40,935 nucleotides of DNA, taken from contig NZ_VSTH01000070.1 of the NCBI RefSeq assembly GCF_008123965.1, positions 1-40,935 of the forward strand. Direction: 5' to 3'. The DNA comes from Bradyrhizobium hipponense. GTDB lineage: Bacteria; Pseudomonadota; Alphaproteobacteria; Rhizobiales; Xanthobacteraceae. The notes below the pieces were generated by a model. It had not been told where the DNA came from and searched no databases. It saw only the letters and a list, made by a program, of their open reading frames with translations. This document shows, piece by piece, positions 8,556 through 18,293 of this stretch; within the stretch, counting starts at the first letter, position 1, and each line of letters begins with the position of its first letter. Made by a program: the position numbers and the translations under genes.

Positions 8556-9797
8556 ATGCCAAGCCTGACCGACACCGCGATCCGACATGCGCTGAAGCGC
8601 GTCGAACTCAGCCAGAAACAAGAAAACCTCGCAGATGGTGAAGGCCGCGGCACCGGCCGACTCGTCCTCGTCCTCAAGCCGATGCCGAAGCGCGTGACCG
8701 CTGATTGGATGGCGCAGCAATGGCGCGACGGTAAACGCGCTAAAAAGAAGCTCGGCGCTTATCCGTCGACGTCCTTGGCTCAGGCGCGCGAGATATTCAA
8801 GCGCGACTACGCCGATGTGATCCAGAAGGGCCGGAGCATCAAGATCGCAACAGACACCCGCCCCGGCACCGTCGCTGATCTGTTCGAGGGTTATGTCGCG
8901 TCGCTCAAGGCCGCCGGCAAGCCGTCCTGGACGGAGACAGAGAAAGGCCTCAACAAGATCGCCGACACGCTCGGGCGCAACCGACTCGCGCGCGAGATCG
9001 AGTCTGAGGAAATCGTCGAACTTATCCGGCCCATCTACGAGCGTGGCGCCCGGTCGATGGCGGATCACGTTCGATGTTACATCCACGCGGCTTATGGTTG
9101 GGGGATGAAATCGGACAACGACTATCGGAATACATCCCCGCGCCGCTTCCGTATCCCATACAATCCGGCCTCGGAAATTCCGACCGAACCCAAGGTCCAG
9201 GGCACGCGCTGGCTTAATGAGGAAGAGTTCGTGCAACTCTATCGCTGGCTGGAATGCCCCGATACGCCGGTTCATCCCTCCTATCCTCGCGCTGTGCAAC
9301 TGATCATGCTGACCGGTCAACGCGTCGAGGAAATCGCGCGCCTGCATGTCGATCAATGGGATGCGCCGGAGAGGATCATCGACTGGTCCAAGACCAAGAA
9401 CCTTCAGCCGCATGCCGTTCCAATGCCGTCGCTCGCCACCGAGCTGATTGCGTCGATCAAGCCAAATAAGTACGGCTGGTTCTTTCCCTCAGCGAAGGAC
9501 CCATCCAAGCCCGTGAGCCACGGCACGCTCTATAGCTTCGTTTGGCGCCAACGGGACCGCGGCGTGATCCCCTATGCAACAAACCGGGACCTCCGGCGGA
9601 CCTTCAAGACTCTGGCCGGCAAAGCCGGTGTGTCAAAGGAAATTCGAGATCGTCTGCAAAATCATGCGCTGCAAGACGTCAGCTCCAAGAACTACGACCG
9701 CTGGCATTACATGCCTGAGAAGCGTGCCGGTATGGCAAAGTGGGACAAGTTCGTGCGCTCCATGCTTATCAAGAAGCGCCTGAAGGCGGCGGCATGA
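8556..9797 (+). CDS. Tyrosine recombinase (phage/island integrase, DUF4102-type)
   Basis: Site-specific recombinase that likely inserted the element next to it. 413 aa. Residues 1-95 form the DUF4102-like arm-binding domain (LGAYPSTSLAQAREIF), about 105-200 the core-binding domain (TVADLFEGYVASLKA), and 215-400 the catalytic domain. Visible catalytic residues are R256 (TGQRVEEI), K279/K281, R347 (RDLRRTF), H370 (LQNHALQ) and Y380 (KNYDRW). The position usually holding the first His of HxxR is R344. The start at 8556 (MPSL) fits the family N terminus better than 8535. Its stop overlaps the ATG of the next gene (ATGA), so the nuclease gene is translationally coupled. Confidence 0.92.
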   Translation: MPSLTDTAIRHALKRVELSQKQENLADGEGRGTGRLVLVLKPMPKRVTADWMAQQWRDGKRAKKKLGAYPSTSLAQAREIFKRDYADVIQKGRSIKIATDTRPGTVADLFEGYVASLKAAGKPSWTETEKGLNKIADTLGRNRLAREIESEEIVELIRPIYERGARSMADHVRCYIHAAYGWGMKSDNDYRNTSPRRFRIPYNPASEIPTEPKVQGTRWLNEEEFVQLYRWLECPDTPVHPSYPRAVQLIMLTGQRVEEIARLHVDQWDAPERIIDWSKTKNLQPHAVPMPSLATELIASIKPNKYGWFFPSAKDPSKPVSHGTLYSFVWRQRDRGVIPYATNRDLRRTFKTLAGKAGVSKEIRDRLQNHALQDVSSKNYDRWHYMPEKRAGMAKWDKFVRSMLIKKRLKAAA

Positions 9798-11155
9798 CCA
9801 AGCGCCCCTCCAGGCCCACGGCTCCGCGCAATGGCGCGGGATCGGCGACCGAGATCGACGCGCAGAGCTACTCGGCATTCGTTGGCGATCTCAAGAGGAA
9901 GATCGCCGAGGCGAGGCATCGTGCCGGCCTATCGGTGAACCGCGAATTGATCCTGCTGTACTGGACGGTCGGCCGCGACATTCTCTTCCGGCAGGAGCAG
10001 GAAGGTTGGGGCGCCAAGGTCATCGATCGCCTCGCCGGCGACCTTGGCCGCGCTTTCCCCGAGATGACAGGCCTGTCCGCCCGAAATCTCAAGTATATGC
10101 GGGCGTTTGCGGAGGCCTGGCCGGACGGCGAATTTGTGCAACAAGTTGTTGCACTATTGCCCTGGGGCCATAACGTCCGACTGCTGGACGCCGTCAAGTC
10201 GCCTGAGGAACGCGCCTGGTACGCTCGCCAGGCCATCGAACACGGATGGAGTCGAAACGTCCTCCTCCATCAGATCGACAGCAACCTATTCACCCGTCAA
10301 GGCAGCGCGCTCACAAACTTTTCGCGGACCCTGCCGGCGGATCAGTCCGAACTGGCCCAGCAGATCCTTAAAGACCCCTACACTTTTGATTTTCTCTCGC
10401 TCGGCCCCGAGATGCTGGAGCGTGACTTGGAGCGCGGGCTGATCGAGCACCTCCGCTCGCTCATCCTCGAACTCGGCAAGGGCTTCGCCTTCGTCGGCAG
10501 CCAATACCATTTCGAGGTCGGCGGCCAGGACTACTATCTCGACCTTCTCTTCTATCACTTACGGCTGCGCTGCTTCGTGGTGATCGAGCTGAAGATCGAG
10601 GACTTCAAACCCGAATTCGCGGGAAAGATGAACTTCTACCTCTCGGCGGTCGACGACCAGCTTCGGCACAAGGATGACCAGCCGACGATCGGCATCATTC
10701 TTTGCAAGGGCCGCAACGAGGTCATCGTCGAGTATGCGCTGCGCGATACCAGCAAGCCGATGGGCGTAGCCCACTATCAACTCTCGCCAGCCCTGCCGCC
10801 GCAGCTTCAGCAAGATTTGCCAACCGTAGAGGAATTCGCTCGCGAGTTTCCGCTCATGTCCGTTATCAAGTTGCGGATCGAGATCGAGCGCGCGCTGCGC
10901 GATTTCATGGCCGACAATGGCTTTGCTCCCACTCGACCGATCGCCCTGGCCGCGATGTTGCGCGAGCTGCAGCGTCGCGGCCTCGCGCCTGCCAGTACCG
11001 CGCAATTCATCGACTCGCTACAGGTCATGAACGAAGTCGTGCATGGTCTGAACGTCGACCCAGAAAGCGCGCAGCGAGCCGTAGACGTCGGCACGGCTTT
11101 TCTGGCTGAAGTTCGAAACTCGCGCGGAAACGACCCCGTACACGGCGAAATATAA
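9794..11155 (+). CDS. YhcG/DUF1016-family PD-(D/E)XK nuclease
   Basis: Predicted DNA nuclease of the YhcG family, 453 aa, about 100 residues longer at the C terminus than the common form. The N-terminal DUF1016 helical region includes ILLYWTVGRDIL and LSARNLKYMRAFAEAWP. The C-terminal nuclease core reads FEVGGQDYYLDLLFYH followed by CFVVIELKIEDFKPEFAGKM, giving the D...ExK catalytic signature. The final ~90 residues (MADNGFAPTRPIALAAM onward) are an added helical part. It overlaps the integrase stop by 4 bp, so it is likely cargo of the same element. YhcG relatives are often found in defence or restriction islands; its target is unknown. Confidence 0.88.
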   Translation: MTKRPSRPTAPRNGAGSATEIDAQSYSAFVGDLKRKIAEARHRAGLSVNRELILLYWTVGRDILFRQEQEGWGAKVIDRLAGDLGRAFPEMTGLSARNLKYMRAFAEAWPDGEFVQQVVALLPWGHNVRLLDAVKSPEERAWYARQAIEHGWSRNVLLHQIDSNLFTRQGSALTNFSRTLPADQSELAQQILKDPYTFDFLSLGPEMLERDLERGLIEHLRSLILELGKGFAFVGSQYHFEVGGQDYYLDLLFYHLRLRCFVVIELKIEDFKPEFAGKMNFYLSAVDDQLRHKDDQPTIGIILCKGRNEVIVEYALRDTSKPMGVAHYQLSPALPPQLQQDLPTVEEFAREFPLMSVIKLRIEIERALRDFMADNGFAPTRPIALAAMLRELQRRGLAPASTAQFIDSLQVMNEVVHGLNVDPESAQRAVDVGTAFLAEVRNSRGNDPVHGEI

Positions 11156-11417
11156 TGATACACGAACTCTTCCTTCGACGTTATCCTCAGCAGATATATC
11201 GGGCCGATCGCCCATCTCCCGAGATCCACACCACTTCTTCGTGCAGGCCACACAACGTGGGACGATTTTTCACGCAAATCGCACGCCCGCACGGCTGGCG
11301 TTTCTCGCCTGTGTCGCGATATTCCATTCCGTTGACCGTTTCGCCGAAGGTAGCGGGAAGAGATCGGGCCAAGCTGATATTGAGTTATGCTAGCGTATCG
11401 CGATTCGGGAGAATACG

Positions 11418-11645
11418 ATGCGCAAAGGAGAGGCCAAGGCGGCATTTGAAAGCATGTTCGATAGATGGGAGAAAGAACTTGGTATCACCATCACTGCGGA
11501 GCATGACCCTAGTTTTTCTGATTTCTGCTTTTGGGTAGATCGCAATCATTTCTCACACTATTTTCAATTCGGGTCCGTGATCGGCGCGCGTGAGGATGTC
11601 GAGAGTTGGTTCATCGATCGCTTTGGGCAGCGTTGGAGATATTAG
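11418..11645 (+). CDS. Small hypothetical protein
   Basis: 75 aa, acidic and aromatic-rich (WEKELGITITAEHDPSF, then FCFWVDRNHFSHYF). A GGGAG lies about 7 bases before the ATG, and base composition is coding-like. I do not recognise the family and see no membrane segment or motif. It stands alone 262 bp after the nuclease gene. Confidence 0.55.
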   Translation: MRKGEAKAAFESMFDRWEKELGITITAEHDPSFSDFCFWVDRNHFSHYFQFGSVIGAREDVESWFIDRFGQRWRY

Positions 11646-11707
11646 CAGGCATTTGCGCGGGTACGAGCTGCATGGCCCCACGTGGTCGGGTTGCGAATGT
11701 CCGCCGT

Positions 11708-12450
11708 TCACGAATGTGTCGCATCCCCTCCATGTCCTTTCCGAAAGAACTGAAGTGCATTGCCGCGCATGATTCGGTCAATCAGGCCACCGGTGTCCTC
11801 AAGCGGGATCCAGCCTTCAGCGACCAATTGTGAGAGTGTTTGCGCAATTCCACGGCGCGCTACCAACGCATGGCCCATAAATTGGCTCGACAGCGACATA
11901 GTCGCCACCGAAGGTGAAGATCTTGCTGGACGGAACCGCCATCAGAAACTCCTTCAGAAAGCGAACGCCTGCCACCGGATTGATAATCCATGCCCAGCAC
12001 ATGTCGATCGCGGCCTTAGGGTAATGTTTGGCCAGGGCGATAAACTCGTGCTCGTACGGATAACCGATATGCATTAGGGCGAATCGGGTTTCTGCAACAG
12101 ACGGCAGACGTCTGCGGCATTGCTGCGAGTACGACCGAGTTGCATCACGCCGTGGCCAGCCAAAAAGCCGGTGTGCAGCTTGACCGGAAGGCCGCAACCG
12201 CCAGCCTTGCCGACGCAATAGTGGAACAGATAATCTTGCAGCGCCTTGAGATCGTCATGACCGAGAGCATGTAATGCGCCGACTCTGTCGGCATGGTGGG
12301 GAAATAGCCTTGACGCATGCGCTTTGGTGACTGACAGGCTCGAAATCGAGAGCGCGCGAATAGGCAATTTGCGATTTTACAGCCACGGCTTTGGCGCCGT
12401 ATGTTGCGAAATACAAGTCGATTACGTCACGTCGAGCCACTCGTCGGGCG
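11708..12450 (-). pseudogene. Amidohydrolase (uronate isomerase-like TIM barrel), frameshifted and 5'-truncated
   Basis: Pieces of one amidohydrolase-2 family protein lie in three minus-strand frames in the correct order. They are VIDLYFATYGAKAVAVKSQ (about 12,400), LPVKLHTGFLAG (about 12,180), ALMHIGYPYEHEFIALAKHY followed by the IDMCWAWIINP segment (about 12,050), FTFGGDYVAVEPIYG (about 11,915) and a C-terminal helix LIDRIMRGNALQFF (about 11,750). Frames change near 12,090 and 11,890, so at least two indels have occurred. The gene's N terminus is missing where the IS5-type element begins. It is certainly nonfunctional, and its original substrate is unknown. Confidence 0.8.
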
Positions 12451-12505
12451 TCTGCCTGTCTCGGCCTCCACCCACGCAAAGTCAGCAGCACTACACCGTC
12501 GTCCG

Positions 12506-13616
12506 TTAAGAAGGCGAATTGAGCGGGGCTGGACCGGCCAGCACGCGCCATAGTTGGACCAGGAACAGGCACAAGAGTTCTCTGAGCCAGGCGAGGATGC
12601 GGCGGAAGTTGTGGCCGACGGCTGAGAGGATGACGTTGGCGGCGTCTCCGGCACGGCCTTTGAGATGGCAGCGACCGAGGTGACCTTCGGTCTTCATGTG
12701 GCCGATGATGGGCTCGATGGCGGAGCGGCGGCGCAGCTCGCGCTTGATGATCCCGAAGACGCCGCGCTTCTGGCCGGAGATGAAGACGCGACGAGGATTT
12801 TGAGCGTCGTGGCCGCGATACCCCTTGTCGACATAGGCCCGCACGATCGGACATCCGGTGATCGTCTCGGTGCGGTCGATGACGTTCCGCAAGGTGTGAC
12901 CGTCGTAGGGATTTTCGGGCAGCGAGCTGGCATGCAGTACGAACAGGCCGCCGGAAGCTCGGCGATTGTTGGTGACGATGGAGGCCTTCACGCCGAACTC
13001 GTAAGGGGCTGAGGCCTTGCCTTTGCCGATGCACTCCACCTCCGGGGCATGAAAGGAATAGAGCTTCCAGCCGCGCTGGCGCTGCTGCTGGGAGCGGATC
13101 TGGCTGGCTCGGCCAAGCGGAAGGGCGAATGCCTCCTCGAGGGCTGGCTGGCCCTCGATCTTGCGACGGATGTCGCGGATGATCCGGCCCAGCCGGCTGC
13201 GCAGGATACGCAACTGCCGCTGATGCCGCCCGAACTGTTTGGCATGGGCGTAGCGGCCCGCCATCATCGCGGCGGCCTTGGCCACGCGAGAATAGGATTG
13301 CCGCAGCCTGACGCCGTGCCTTCTCGCCAGGCGGTTGAGGCCCTTGATGGCCGCATGAAGCAGCTTGGCGTCGGTCGGGAAGGTGATGGCCTTCGGCTGC
13401 ACCGTGGTGTCGACCGTGACGCGCTTGAGGTCCTGGCTGCGTAAGGCGCCGGCTTCGTGCGCCACCCGCAGGCTCTCGGCCAGCAGCAGCTCCAGCTTGT
13501 CGCCGAGCCGCTTGCGCCAATGGCTCAGGTCCGAGCGTTCGTGCGGGAAAGCGTGCTGGAAAAACTCTTCGCCGGTGAAGAACTGGAAATAAGGGTCGTG
13601 GACCCAGCGCTCGCAC
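12506..13616 (-). mobile_element. IS5-family transposase, N-terminally truncated
   Basis: DDE transposase: catalytic residues are visible in VTVDTTVQPKAIT (D), AYVDKGYRGHD (D) and EPIIGHMKTEGHLGR (E). The recognisable protein starts at GVCERWVHDPYFQFF (about 13,610). The first ~75 residues of the family are replaced by unrelated sequence, so the 5' end was lost, probably to a later rearrangement. An open frame continues upstream to 13,831, but that part is not transposase. The element interrupts the amidohydrolase gene on its other side. Confidence 0.88.
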
Positions 13617-13852
13617 ACCCCCTCACGCCCGTGAGCTTTGCCCCCCATGACGAGATCGGCAGTCGAAGGGATCAGCTGTACAATGCTATCTGCTGATAGG
13701 TTCAAATTAGGGACACGCAACACCAGATTCCGGCGAAATGGAACGGGTGTTCTCGAAATCGGGGTCTCGCAAGAAATGATGGTCGTGGGGGCTCGTATTA
13801 CCCGGTTTTTGCGATTGGTGGAAACAGTCATTCCGCGATTGGCGGCCTAGAC
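13617..13852. other. Unassigned junction DNA between IS remnants
   Basis: About 235 bp separate the truncated IS5 gene from the tRNA fragment. It contains no complete gene; open frames here are extensions of flanking frames. A segment around 13,705-13,780 resembles the end of another insertion element, but no inverted repeat pair could be defined. Confidence 0.4.
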
Positions 13853-13905
13853 CATTGCCCTCCCAAAGGTGGAAGTCACACGTTCGTATCGTGTTTGGTG
13901 CGCCA
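13853..13905 (+). tRNA. tRNA 3'-end fragment (T-arm, acceptor strand and CCA)
   Basis: ACACG-TTCGTAT-CGTGT (13,878-13,894) is a perfect 5-bp T-arm with a 7-base loop. It is followed by seven acceptor bases, a discriminator G (13,902) and an encoded CCA (13,903-13,905). The upstream anticodon-like part (around TTGCCCTCCCAAAGG) does not fold properly, and no matching 5' acceptor strand is present, so this is not a working tRNA. The loop also lacks the usual A58. Such 3'-halves are typical attachment-site relics of integrases that target tRNA genes. The original isotype is uncertain. Confidence 0.6.
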
Positions 13906-13986
13906 CTCATTACAAAACTGGGCACTCCAAAAACTGTCAATCGGCGTTCAAATTTGGCTCTGCGTATTCGATGATCCCTTTTGTTT

Positions 13987-15298
13987 TTATGGCGCGCCAA
14001 TAAGCCTAGCCTGAAGGAGATCGAGCTTAGCGCGCCCGTACATCTGCCGTTTGACCAGCTTGAGCTTGGTGATCTGCGCTTCCACTTGGCCATTGGACCA
14101 TGGTTGCGTGATAGCTGCGTGCACCGCGCGCTTATCACTGGCGATGCCATTCGCGAACGAGCCAATGAGGCTGCGCTTGGATTCATCTATCCAAGGTTCG
14201 AGCTCGATCGCGGCCCTCTTTCTGATCATCCAGTGGAAGCGGCCAACGAGAGCGTGGGTAGCGGCCAGCCGAGGAACGCTTTGTTCCATAGCGGCAACCG
14301 TCAGGGTTTCGGCCTTGGTTAGGTGGTCGCGCTTCCTCGTCATCAACTGCGCTATCGTCCTGGCGGCGGGGACCTTCTGCAATTGTTGACGGCTGATAGT
14401 CTCGGCGCGCCGCCGTCGCGTCGCCCATTCCGCCACCACGCGCAGCGATCGCTTAAAGCCTTGCCCTCTTAAACGGCGCCAGAGTTCGGCACCGTTGCGA
14501 CAGCCGCCTGACCATTGCGCGTCCAGGAACGGCAGGTGCCCCATCCAGGGTGCTTTGACGGGTGCGGAACATATCCGTACCGCCGCCGCGACTAATTTGG
14601 CGAACCAGATTGCGACTATGTCCTGTGCGGCGGACGATCTCCTTGAGCGGCACACCATCGCTGACAAGAGCCGCAATTGCGGCATGGCTGTCCTGGCGCC
14701 GCAGATAGCCCTGATAGCGAAGCTTTTCCGCGCAGGTCAGCAGTTTAAGATCGATCGTCGTCGCCCCGATTGCGGTTCGGATTTTGCTCATGGAGCGGCG
14801 CACCGCATCAAGGAAGGCCGCGCTCGCGTTTTCCATCAGATGCCAGCGGTCGGCGACCTGGACGGCGTTCGGGAGCGCCTTGGCTGCTGCCTCGCCATAT
14901 CCACCACCGCGATCTCGCGACACAATGTTGATGCCCGGGTGCTTCGACAGCCACGCCTGAACGGTCGCCGTTTCCCGGTCGGGCAGCAAGGCAACGATCC
15001 GCCGACGCTCCAAATCGCACACGATGGTCCCGTACCGACGGTTTCTCCGGAACGCCCAGTCATCGATACCCACAACAAGCAATGGATCCGTCGGCATCGC
15101 CGTCCGCCGGCGGACCACCCGCAGCAAGGTATCGTTGCTGACAGGCAGCATGAGCCGCTTGGCGAAGCTTGCTGCCGGCCGGCTGCCGAGCGCCAACCCC
15201 AGGTGATGGACGATGTGTTCGAGCCGTGTCGTCCGACGCCGTCGAATGAGAAAATACCGTTTGAAAGAACGAATTGAAGGACAATCGCCCATTGGCAT
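13987..15298 (-). mobile_element. ISL3-family transposase, frameshifted and 5'-truncated
   Basis: Two minus-strand frames make up one ISL3 transposase. The upstream part contains LLVVGIDDWAFRRNRRYGT and VSRDRGGGYGEAA. The downstream part contains LDAQWSGGCRNGAELW, SLRVVAEWATRRRRAET and QPWSNGQVEAQITKLKLVKR. The parts join at a run of four C (14,539-14,542): with three C the frame reads STLDGHLPFLDAQW continuously. The N-terminal zinc-ribbon half usual for the family is missing before RTTRLEHIVHHLGLALG. Confidence 0.88.
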
Positions 15299-15947
15299 GC
15301 TCGCCTCGCCTCAACTGTCTATCCCAGCCAAACCACAAAACTACTGCAGTCCGTTGCGCTCGGCTACAGTCCCGTTAAGGTTGAGCAACAAATTTTGCGA
15401 TGCTCATGGTGATCCTACAGTCCTGCTTATGGGCGCATAGATGCGATGATTCAGGTCAGCGCGCTCGGTAATGCAGGCCTGCGGGGCCGCAATTTGAACG
15501 GGATGCAAATACAGTGGTTCGATCAAGAACCGAAGCTGCTAGGGTGAGACACCGATAGGGGGCGAGAGATGAAGTGCGGTGCAGTTGTGTTTCACATTGG
15601 TTCCGATGGCGGCGCTTGCATGTGTGACGCACGCGGGGGCTGCAAAACGCGCCTCGCGGACCGAGCGGATCAAGCAATACACTCAAACCTACCAAAGCAC
15701 TTGCAAGCCACAGTTGATTTGTACGCCTGACTGCTAGGATCTCTACGATCTTTTGCACCGCGAGGGGATTGATGTGGGAGGCCCGTGCAAGCCTAGTCAA
15801 TAATTGGATCGAGGTACAGTTCTGCAACTCCGAAGTGGTTGAAGTCCGAAGTGTTTGAAGAGAGAATTGACGAGTATTTTTTCCGTCGACTTCCGAGTCC
15901 ACGAGAAGGTCGCCCAAAGCGCGGCAGTTGTTGTTCGACCTTTGTCA
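15299..15947. other. Gene-poor stretch
   Basis: No frame here shows a family match or a good start. A 153-codon minus-strand frame (15,456-15,917) contains a hydrophobic run (LWLASALVGLSVLLDPLG) but has no convincing ribosome site and biased, noncoding-like ends. I would not call a gene. Confidence 0.4.
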
Positions 15948-16100
15948 TTACTTCGGTGCCGGCACCTTGAGGCTTTTAAGGGACTCTCCAAGTTCGCGGA
16001 CTTTGGCCGCCCCGACGTCAGTACCGAAGCCCCACAAAAATGCCGCGAATATTTCGGGATAGGTGCCGACGAATGTCGGGGCCAAGAGAAAGGGCTCCAT
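15948..16100 (-). CDS. Possible 50-residue protein, unknown
   Basis: A compact minus-strand frame starts MEPFLLAPTFVGTYPEIFAA and ends KSLKVPAPK. It contains the balanced segment LWGFGTDVGAAKVRELGESL. Composition is protein-like, unlike the surroundings, but I recognise no family. It may be the C terminus of a longer decayed gene. A hairpin overlaps its start, which could hide or regulate the start codon. Confidence 0.35.
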   Translation of the reverse strand: MEPFLLAPTFVGTYPEIFAAFLWGFGTDVGAAKVRELGESLKSLKVPAPK

Positions 16101-16111
16101 TGCTGGAGCCC
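16092..16111. terminator. Strong short hairpin
   Basis: GGGCTCCA and TGGAGCCC form an exact 8-bp stem with a 4-base loop. On the minus strand the stem is followed by TTTCTCTT, so a weak Rho-independent terminator is possible. It overlaps the start of the 50-residue frame. Confidence 0.4.
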
Positions 16112-16214
16112 CCTCAGTCGGGCCGTTCTACTCACAGCGGAAGATACTGCGCCACACGTTGCCGCGATAACACGCGGCCGAAGCCCTAAAGCCGATACAC
16201 TGCGCCCGGTTTAG

Positions 16215-16606
16215 CAGCGTCCTCATCGTGGCTGCCCACTGCCGGGAAGCCTGCTGTTTTTATTTTTGTCGGCTAACCATGCATCATCCTGTTGGTATTT
16301 GTGTTGGTATCGGCAGCAATATGAGAAAAAGTTTGTTTTCAATTCAATTGGTTAGGTACTAGACGATTGTCGGCCAGGGCCGCGTGCCGCGTCGTTGATA
16401 GACGCGTCATCGAAAGTGATGCGCGATCTGCAACGTCCCGCATTCCGTTGGATGTGAGGTTCGACGTGCAAGCTCTCCGGCTCGAGCGCCGCTTGATGGC
16501 AGGAGAAGCGACAGTTCGGAAATGAGCACACGGGGAGAAGACTTCCGCCAAACGCTTGTAACGGCTACAGAAAAGTGTTACGCGATAGGAAACGATTCGG
16601 GACGGG
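16215..16606. other. Intergenic stretch before the toxin-antitoxin pair
   Basis: About 390 bp with no supportable gene. The AT-rich segment 16,255-16,345 has two GTTGGTAT repeats (around 16,290 and 16,304) and may hold the toxin-antitoxin promoter or an old recombination site. The minus-strand frame 16,339-16,740 overlaps higB in antisense and has no family match. Confidence 0.4.
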
Positions 16607-16936
16607 ATGGTTGTGGATATCTGCTTTCGCGAAGCCAGGCTGCGCCGGGTCTTCAACGACGATAGCCTGCTTCGGAAACGGTACGGCGACGATCTCGCTT
16701 CGAAGATCGCGACGCGAATGGCCGTGCTGAGAGCGGCCAAGCACTTAGGCTTTGTACCTCAACGGCCGCCAATAAGACTGTGCAAGCACGACGGATCGCC
16801 GACGATGTTCACCGTCGATGTGGATCCGCCGCGACGACTCCGCTTCGTAGCGATCGGCACTCGCCCGCAGAGAGATCAGCGCCTCGCGCTGGACCGTGTT
16901 CACTCCATAGAGATCGTGGCATTCGACCCGAATTGA
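16607..16936 (+). CDS. higB: HigB/RelE-superfamily toxin
   Basis: Predicted ribosome-dependent mRNA interferase of a type II toxin-antitoxin system, 109 aa. The N terminus FREARLRRVFNDDSLLRKRY and the segment ASKIATRMAVLRAAKHLGFVP fit the HigB plasmid-maintenance killer family. A C-terminal strand (FTVDVDPPRRLRFVAIG) aligns with the beta-sheet end holding the basic catalytic residues. The higA-type gene starts 25 bp downstream in the same direction. Toxin-first order is usual for higBA. It is intact as far as can be seen. Confidence 0.8.
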   Translation: MVVDICFREARLRRVFNDDSLLRKRYGDDLASKIATRMAVLRAAKHLGFVPQRPPIRLCKHDGSPTMFTVDVDPPRRLRFVAIGTRPQRDQRLALDRVHSIEIVAFDPN

Positions 16937-16961
16937 CCGTCGCCATTCATGGATCCAACGA

Positions 16962-18053
16962 ATGATGCAAGGCAACCGTTACGATCCGAACTACGCAGCG
17001 CCGCCAGGCGCGCTAATTCAAGAATATCTAGACGAGCACGGGATATCTGCTCGTGAACTGGCGCGGCGTTGTGGTCGCTCAGCGAAGCTGATCACCGAAA
17101 TCGTACTTGGGAAAGCGGCCCTCGAGCCTGACACCGCACTCCAATTGGAGCGCGTCCTCGAGCTCGACGCATCGGTATGGATCCAGATGGAAGCTGCATA
17201 TCGGCTGCATTTAGCGCGGGAAGAGGACGGTCACCGCCTTGCGGCATTCGAATCTTGGGTTTCTCAGTTCCCTCTAGAAGAACTTTTCGAAAGAGGTTTC
17301 TTGGAGAAGACGAAGAATTCGGCCGACAAGGTCCGTCAATTCATTAAATTCTTCGGCGTGGGAAGCGTCGAGGCGTGTCAGGACCGCTTTAAGGAAATGA
17401 CCGAGGTCGCCTATCGACATTCTCCGACCTTCATGAGTTCTAAAGAGTCGCTTCTGGTTTGGCTTCGCATGGGCGAGATAGACGCCGAGCGGATCCACTG
17501 CAAGGACTACGACCGCAACTCCTTTCTCGACGCCCTCCGCAAGATCCGAACCCTAACGAACAAGCCGCTCGAGAAGTTCGTACCGGAGATGACGACGCTT
17601 TGCAGCCGGGCAGGCGTCGCCTTCATCATAGTACGTCCCGTCAGTCGACTTGCGCTAAGCGGCATTTCGCGCTGGCTTTCCCCCAGGAAGGCACTGATCC
17701 AGCAGACGATGCGACACCTTTCAAATGATCATTTTTGGTTCACTTTCTTTCACGAGGCCGCCCACCTGTTGCTTCACAGCAGAAAGTACGTCTTCATCGA
17801 CAATGGCAACTCGGGAAATGCGAATCCAAGCGAAGAGCTGGAAGCGAATGACTGGGCCGCAAATTTCCTGATTCCGAAGCAGGCGCTCGAGGACTTCATC
17901 GGAGCGGGATCCTTCGACGAGAATTCTGTGCACGAATTTGCAAAAGAGCAGGTTATCCATCCAGGGATCGTCGTAGGTCAGCTCCAGCACCGCGGTGCGG
18001 TCGGGTTCAACCAGCTCAACAAACTGCGCGTCTGGTTCGAGTGGGCCGAGTAG
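16962..18053 (+). CDS. higA: HigA-type antitoxin with XRE HTH fused to ImmA/IrrE metallopeptidase domain
   Basis: 363 aa, much longer than the ~100 aa of simple HigA. Residues 15-75 form the XRE helix-turn-helix (ISARELARRCGRSAKLITEI). The C-terminal half is an ImmA/IrrE-type zinc peptidase with HEAAH at 264-268 (FFHEAAHLLLH) and a likely third ligand in the SEELEANDWAANFL helix (about 290-303). The protein probably represses its own operon and neutralises the upstream toxin. The peptidase domain is related to those that cleave repressors on stress signals, which suggests a regulated release step. Starts at 16,962 or 16,965 are equivalent. Confidence 0.85.
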   Translation: MMQGNRYDPNYAAPPGALIQEYLDEHGISARELARRCGRSAKLITEIVLGKAALEPDTALQLERVLELDASVWIQMEAAYRLHLAREEDGHRLAAFESWVSQFPLEELFERGFLEKTKNSADKVRQFIKFFGVGSVEACQDRFKEMTEVAYRHSPTFMSSKESLLVWLRMGEIDAERIHCKDYDRNSFLDALRKIRTLTNKPLEKFVPEMTTLCSRAGVAFIIVRPVSRLALSGISRWLSPRKALIQQTMRHLSNDHFWFTFFHEAAHLLLHSRKYVFIDNGNSGNANPSEELEANDWAANFLIPKQALEDFIGAGSFDENSVHEFAKEQVIHPGIVVGQLQHRGAVGFNQLNKLRVWFEWAE

Positions 18054-18293
18054 CAGCCGCCGTCCAAAATACCCCTCGTACTTTCTGGCCCGTCACGATC
18101 TGGCAGCCGTTCCCAAGGCGGCCGGATGGGTTGTCCCGCGTCGCTTGCCCAGTGATTGATATTTTCTGTTTCGCAATAGGAAACATAAAATTTGACATAC
18201 TCAAGCGTTCGGGCATAATCCCGGCATGCCCGGCACGATTCTTTGTCCGCGGGCCATCGGCTCGGCGCCCGAAGGGCCGCGAAGGAGACAGCT

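Noticed and set aside
15456..15917. 153-codon minus-strand frame
   Set aside because: One hydrophobic run but no ribosome site or homology; composition changes along the frame suggest noncoding DNA.
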